From positions 29,050 through 85,094 of the forward strand of contig JAFDZU010000014.1 in assembly GCA_018266765.1 (NCBI GenBank): a DNA stretch of 56,045 nt, written 5' to 3'. Each line of letters opens with the position of its first letter. Position 1 is the stretch's first letter. This stretch comes from Bacteroidota bacterium (GTDB lineage Bacteria; Bacteroidota; Ignavibacteria; Kapaibacteriales; UBA961). The notes beneath the pieces are model-generated. The model saw nothing but the letters and a program-made list of their open reading frames with translations. It was not told the DNA's origin and searched no databases. Positions 52,594-56,045 of the stretch are shown piece after piece. Made by a program: the position numbers and the translations under genes.

Positions 52594-53229
52594 GTGAAAA
52601 CGATAAACAGATACTTTTTTGCTTATGCGATAGCGGCATTGTTTATTGGGTGTAATGATCCTCAAAAGCAGCAGCAACCGATAAAACAAGAGCAAAATTC
52701 TCAAGTATCAGGAAAACAAAACAACGAACCGTCAGCCGAAGCTCCTAATGCAGTAAGTAATGATTTTGCAGGTCTTACATTGTCCAAAAAAGATCCGATG
52801 TCCCCAAAAGAACTTGCAGGATTTTTGCCGAATACATTTGGAGGAGAAGATTTTCCTATTTCAATGCTGAATTCTGAAAGAGACGGTTATAGTATAGCAA
52901 TGGCGAGGAAACAATATACAACAGCCAGAAAAGGTACCATTACGGTATCAATAACGGATTACGGCGGAAGTGCTTTGCTCAATACCGGAGGGTATGAAAT
53001 GCCTGATCCAAGAGCTGAAATTGGTATTCAAATAGAAAAAATTACGTTGCCGTATGGCGTTGGATACAAGACTTTTAATACAAATAACAATAGCGGAATC
53101 ATTGCGGCTTTGGTTGGTGGACGATTTGGAATTGATATTGAAGCTGCAAAAATGCCGGATAATTTTGGGGATATTCTACAGATTTTAGAAAAAGTGAATA
53201 TTGACGGTCTCCTTAAAAAAGCAAAATAA
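52594..53229 (+). CDS. Putative lipoprotein between the two transketolase subunits
   Basis: A 211-aa protein starting with GTG 52594, directly after the TAA of the transketolase N-subunit. The signal ends in a good lipobox (AALFIGCNDPQKQQQ, Cys as lipid site), followed by a Gln/Asn/Pro-rich linker, then a domain with MSPKELAGFLPNTFGGEDFP, KGTITVSITDYGGSALL and GVGYKTFNTNNNSGIIAALV. The pattern resembles small secreted proteins whose function I do not recognise. It sits between two enzyme subunits with 32 bp to the next, so it is surely cotranscribed. A link to sugar metabolism is not implied. Confidence 0.82.
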   Translation: MKTINRYFFAYAIAALFIGCNDPQKQQQPIKQEQNSQVSGKQNNEPSAEAPNAVSNDFAGLTLSKKDPMSPKELAGFLPNTFGGEDFPISMLNSERDGYSIAMARKQYTTARKGTITVSITDYGGSALLNTGGYEMPDPRAEIGIQIEKITLPYGVGYKTFNTNNNSGIIAALVGGRFGIDIEAAKMPDNFGDILQILEKVNIDGLLKKAK

Positions 53230-53261
53230 AATACTTACATAATTAAGCATAAAAGTACACA

Positions 53262-54269
53262 ATGGAAGAATATACATTATTGGGTTCGAAACCCACAAGG
53301 CATGGATTTGGCGAAGCATTGGTTGTTTTAGGCGAACGAAATGAAAATATCGTCGTTCTTGGTGGTGATATCACAGGTTCGGTAATGACTTCCCTATTTA
53401 AAGATAAATTTCCGGATAGATTCTTTTCGATAGGAATAGCCGAGCAAAACGCAACTACAATTGCCGCAGGACTTGCACTTTCGGGGAAAGTTCCTTTCTT
53501 TGCGAGTTATGGTGCATTCTGTGCTCTGCGTAATGCTGACCAAATTAGAATCTCATGTTGTTATAACGAAGCAAATGTAAAAATCGGTGGCGGTCACGCA
53601 GGAATCAGTGTCGGGCCGGACGGTGCAACGCATCAAGTGCTCGAAGAAGTTGCCTATCTGCGGACGTTACCGCACATGACAATGCTTGTGCCATGCGATT
53701 ATCTTGAAGCTAAAAAAGCTACAATTGCCATGGGTGAAATGGTTGGCCCGGCTTACATTCGATTTGGTCGCTCTCCTGTTCCGCTTTACACTACCGAAAC
53801 AACACCATTTGAAATTGGCAAAGCACTCGTTCTTCGCGAAGGAAATGATGTTGCGTTAATTGCTTGCGGTGCTCTCGTTTGGGAAGCAATGCTTGCCGCA
53901 CAAGAACTTGCAAAAAAAGGAATACAAGCACGAGTAATCAACAATCCTTCTATCAAACCGTTCGACGTAGAAACTACTGTAACTGCCGCTCGAGATTGTG
54001 GTGCAATCGTTACCGCCGAAGAACATCAAGTTCATGGAGGTTTGGGCGGAGCAGTAGCAGAAGTAACTGCCAAAAACTCTCCTGTTCCGATAGAATTTGT
54101 TGGAGTAAAAGATAGTTTTGGTGGAAGCGGTGATCCTGATGAATTGATGATAAAATTCGGATTAACATGGAAAGAAATTTATGCTTCGGCACTCAAAGCA
54201 ATGGAACGCCGAGATAAAGGTTCGGTAGGTTTCCGCCGAGTAAAAGACGTGGAGCAATATATCGGTTAA
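53262..54269 (+). CDS. Transketolase, C-terminal subunit
   Basis: A 335-aa partner of the N-terminal subunit, with the pyrimidine-binding and C-terminal domains. Landmarks are NIVVLGGDITGSVMTSLFKD, FFSIGIAEQNATTIAAGLAL (the catalytic Glu), IRISCCYNEANVKIGGGHAG, then GPAYIRFGRSPVPLY, and GAIVTAEEHQVHGGLGGAVA in the C-terminal domain. Length fits split transketolases of Bacteroidota and archaea. It is followed by a terminator at 54295-54329, which ends the 51721-54269 operon. Confidence 0.95.
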   Translation: MEEYTLLGSKPTRHGFGEALVVLGERNENIVVLGGDITGSVMTSLFKDKFPDRFFSIGIAEQNATTIAAGLALSGKVPFFASYGAFCALRNADQIRISCCYNEANVKIGGGHAGISVGPDGATHQVLEEVAYLRTLPHMTMLVPCDYLEAKKATIAMGEMVGPAYIRFGRSPVPLYTTETTPFEIGKALVLREGNDVALIACGALVWEAMLAAQELAKKGIQARVINNPSIKPFDVETTVTAARDCGAIVTAEEHQVHGGLGGAVAEVTAKNSPVPIEFVGVKDSFGGSGDPDELMIKFGLTWKEIYASALKAMERRDKGSVGFRRVKDVEQYIG

Positions 54270-54294
54270 TAAATTTCTTAACAGTACAAAAATT

Positions 54295-54329
54295 AAAAGG
54301 ATTGCGTGATAACGTGCAGTCCTTTTTTT
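54295..54329 (+). terminator. Rho-independent terminator after the transketolase operon
   Basis: AAAAGGATTGC (54295-54305) pairs with GCAGTCCTTTT (54316-54326) over 11 bp with one G-U pair, followed by more T. Confidence 0.82.
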
Positions 54330-54360
54330 ATGATAAACAGGAAGTGTCAATAGAAAAACA

Positions 54361-55806
54361 ATGAATAAAAAGCTGGAAATAAATGAAAAAATGCTCCACA
54401 CCTTAGGTGCAATTGCCGATGACAAAGGTGTAGAATTATACGCAGTCGGTGGTTGGGTGCGCGACTATTTTATGGGAAGAATAGTTCAGGATATTGACTG
54501 TACCGTTGTTGGCGATTCATTAGAGTTTGCAGAAATTGTAGCGAGGAATTTTCATTCAAAAGCTGTTGTTTACGAACGGTTCCGCACGGCACTTGTTCCT
54601 GTGGGAGAATACAAACTTGAATTTGTCGGAACTCGAAAAGAAGAGTATCAGCCGCACACCCGCAAACCAATTGTAAGCGAAGGAACACTCGGTGATGATT
54701 TGCGTCGGCGTGATTTTACCATCAATGCAATGGCTGTTTCGCTAAATCAAGAATCGTTTGGGATGTTGATTGATAATTTTGGAGGTCAGCAGGATTTAGA
54801 ACAAAAAATCCTTAGAACTCCACTTGAACCGACAATTACATTCAGCGATGACCCGCTCAGGATGATGAGAGCCGCACGATTTGCCGCACGATTTGGGTTT
54901 GCCTTACCACCCGAAATAAAAGACGCGATGACAACAATGGCAGATAGAATTACCATAATTTCACAAGAGCGTATAACGGATGAATTTCTAAAGATACTTT
55001 CCGCACCAAAACCAAGCATCGGGCTGATTATTCTCTACGAAACAGGACTGTTAAAATATGTATTTCCTGAAGTAGAACGCCTCGCCGGAATTGATCTTGT
55101 GCAAATCGGCGAGCAAGAATACGCACATAAGGACGTTTTTTATCATACACTTCAAGTGTTGGATAATCTTGCGGCTGTCTCTGATAATTTGTGGCTGAGG
55201 TTTGCAACACTCATGCACGATATTGCAAAGCCGAAAACAAAACGGTTTATCGCAGGGATTGGTTGGTCGTTTCACGGGCATGAAGAAATTGGAGCGCGGT
55301 GGCAACAGTCTATTTTCCGTCGGTTGAAACTGCCAATGGATAATCTTCCGTATGTTGAAAAGCTCGTGCGGCTTCACCAACGTCCGATGACACTCTTAGA
55401 CGAAGAAGTTACCGATTCGGCTATTCGTCGGCTTGCAGTGGCGGCGGGTGACGCTCTCGAAGACCTTTTTGCTTTGTGTAGAGCTGACATTACAACTAAA
55501 AACCCGAAACGTGCAGAAAAATACCTTCGTAATTACGATGTTGTATTCCAAAAAATTAAAGATGTACAGGAGCGTGACCAACTTCGTGCATTTCAATCGC
55601 CGGTGCGAGGTGAAGAAATTATGGAAATATGCAATATTCAGCCATCAAGAGCAGTCGGGTTTATAAAAACTGCAATCGAAGAAGCAATTTTGGAAGGATA
55701 TATTCTCAATGACTATACAGAGGCAAAAGAATATTTGCTAACACATAAAGACGAGTGGCTTATTGCGGCCCGGCATGAAATTATCCCTAAAAAAACCAAA
55801 ATGTAA
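54361..55806 (+). CDS. CCA tRNA nucleotidyltransferase (poly(A) polymerase/HD family)
   Basis: A 481-aa class II nucleotidyltransferase. GGWVRDYFMG (residues 30-39) and the metal-binding QDIDCTVVGD (DxD) form the head; RRRDFTINAMAV and DPLRMMRAARFAARFGF are conserved neck motifs. A C-terminal HD domain follows (LMHDIAKPKTKRF, about residues 284-296), as in Bacteroidota enzymes. It adds or repairs 3' CCA ends, which neither complete tRNA gene in this window encodes. It may alternatively be a poly(A) polymerase, but the single-enzyme CCA role is more likely. Confidence 0.92.
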   Translation: MNKKLEINEKMLHTLGAIADDKGVELYAVGGWVRDYFMGRIVQDIDCTVVGDSLEFAEIVARNFHSKAVVYERFRTALVPVGEYKLEFVGTRKEEYQPHTRKPIVSEGTLGDDLRRRDFTINAMAVSLNQESFGMLIDNFGGQQDLEQKILRTPLEPTITFSDDPLRMMRAARFAARFGFALPPEIKDAMTTMADRITIISQERITDEFLKILSAPKPSIGLIILYETGLLKYVFPEVERLAGIDLVQIGEQEYAHKDVFYHTLQVLDNLAAVSDNLWLRFATLMHDIAKPKTKRFIAGIGWSFHGHEEIGARWQQSIFRRLKLPMDNLPYVEKLVRLHQRPMTLLDEEVTDSAIRRLAVAAGDALEDLFALCRADITTKNPKRAEKYLRNYDVVFQKIKDVQERDQLRAFQSPVRGEEIMEICNIQPSRAVGFIKTAIEEAILEGYILNDYTEAKEYLLTHKDEWLIAARHEIIPKKTKM

Positions 55807-55838
55807 GCGAAGAAAAAACACCCAAAGAAAAATAATTT

Positions 55839-55869
55839 TTGCGGAAACGACAAGATTCTTGTATTTTTG
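55839..55869 (+). promoter_or_regulatory. Bacteroidota-type promoter of the tRNA-Ala/tRNA-Asp unit
   Basis: TTG (55839-55841, within a T-rich run), 20 nt, then TATTTTTG (55862-55869) followed by CG. The tRNA-Ala 5' end is 22 nt downstream. This is the clearest TTG-N20-TAnnTTTG match in the window. Confidence 0.82.
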
Positions 55870-55891
55870 CGTTCCCAAATCGAAAGCTCTT

Positions 55892-55964
<73 letters not shown>

Positions 55965-55996
55965 CATGGATGATAAAAGCAACATTAAAATAGTGT

Positions 55997-56045
55997 GGGA
56001 TCGTAGCTCAGCTGGTTAGAGCGCCTGCCTGTCACGCAGGAGGTC
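55997..56045 (+). tRNA. tRNA-Asp (GTC), truncated by window end
   Basis: GGGATCG acceptor start, D arm GCTC/GAGC, anticodon stem CCTGC/GCAGG with loop CTGTCAC (anticodon GTC), then the window stops in the variable loop. It lies 32 bp after tRNA-Ala and is probably cotranscribed. Confidence 0.9.

Overview
The window looks like chromosomal DNA of a Bacteroidota/Chlorobiota-type bacterium, most likely from the Kapabacteria/Ignavibacteria part of that superphylum (inference). The evidence is low G+C content, several large secreted proteins with type IX secretion (T9SS) C-terminal sorting domains, a DUF2795 protein, a fused E1 alpha/beta dehydrogenase, and promoters of the form TTG-N20-TAnnTTTG. 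That promoter form is seen four times with exact 20-nt spacing and is the signature of the Bacteroidota primary sigma factor.

Layout. 1-2744 (-): the 5' part of a secreted repeat protein (GNDxY repeats plus HEAT repeats) that runs off the left edge. 2796-4280 (-): dnaB, with a DnaA-box cluster upstream. 4558-7093 (+): a MarR regulator, a YceI protein, an NmrA-type NAD(P)-binding protein and a small muconolactone-isomerase-like protein. A matching palindrome precedes both marR and yceI. 7408-10833 (+): a ribosomal protein S1-like protein behind a structured leader, then a small lipoprotein and an MFS transporter. 11459-12061: gene-free, with tandem hairpins. 12062-30019 (-): an FAD/Fe-S oxidoreductase downstream of five consecutive secreted proteins, one of 2500 aa, at least four of them with clear T9SS-type tails. 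30110-35985 (-): a TPR membrane protein, tRNA-Arg, E1 alpha/beta dehydrogenase, ilvE and gatB. 36296-45625: DUF2795, an Omp85/BamA-like protein, birA (-), mnmE, mnmG, a BadF-type sugar kinase and a secreted barrel-like protein. 45635-47557 (-): a DUF1573 protein, dapB and an FtsE-like ATPase. 47578-56045: anmK, a dense DnaA-box region, a thiamine pyrophosphokinase gene (-), an M3 peptidase, a split transketolase with a lipoprotein gene between its halves, a CCA-adding enzyme, tRNA-Ala and a truncated tRNA-Asp.

Several signals suggest an origin-proximal segment: mnmE/mnmG, two parS-like palindromes flanking mnmG (41256-41271 and 43187-43200), three clusters of DnaA-box-like sequence (4437-4492, 31038-31183, 48797-49028), and dnaB. 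The best oriC candidate is the 315-bp gap between anmK and the thiamine pyrophosphokinase gene. It holds about ten DnaA-like boxes, one of them the exact consensus TTATCCACA.

The most distinctive accessory region is the 14.4-30.0 kb secreted-protein array. Three of its five proteins share a module (an ATDGxD...GE...PPxPPxGxFDaRW core followed by a YPvxISW strand and a G-S/F-F...DM segment). Another carries a tandem duplication of about 200 residues plus dockerin-like and cohesin-like segments. No CRISPR array, insertion sequence, prophage or rRNA gene was seen.
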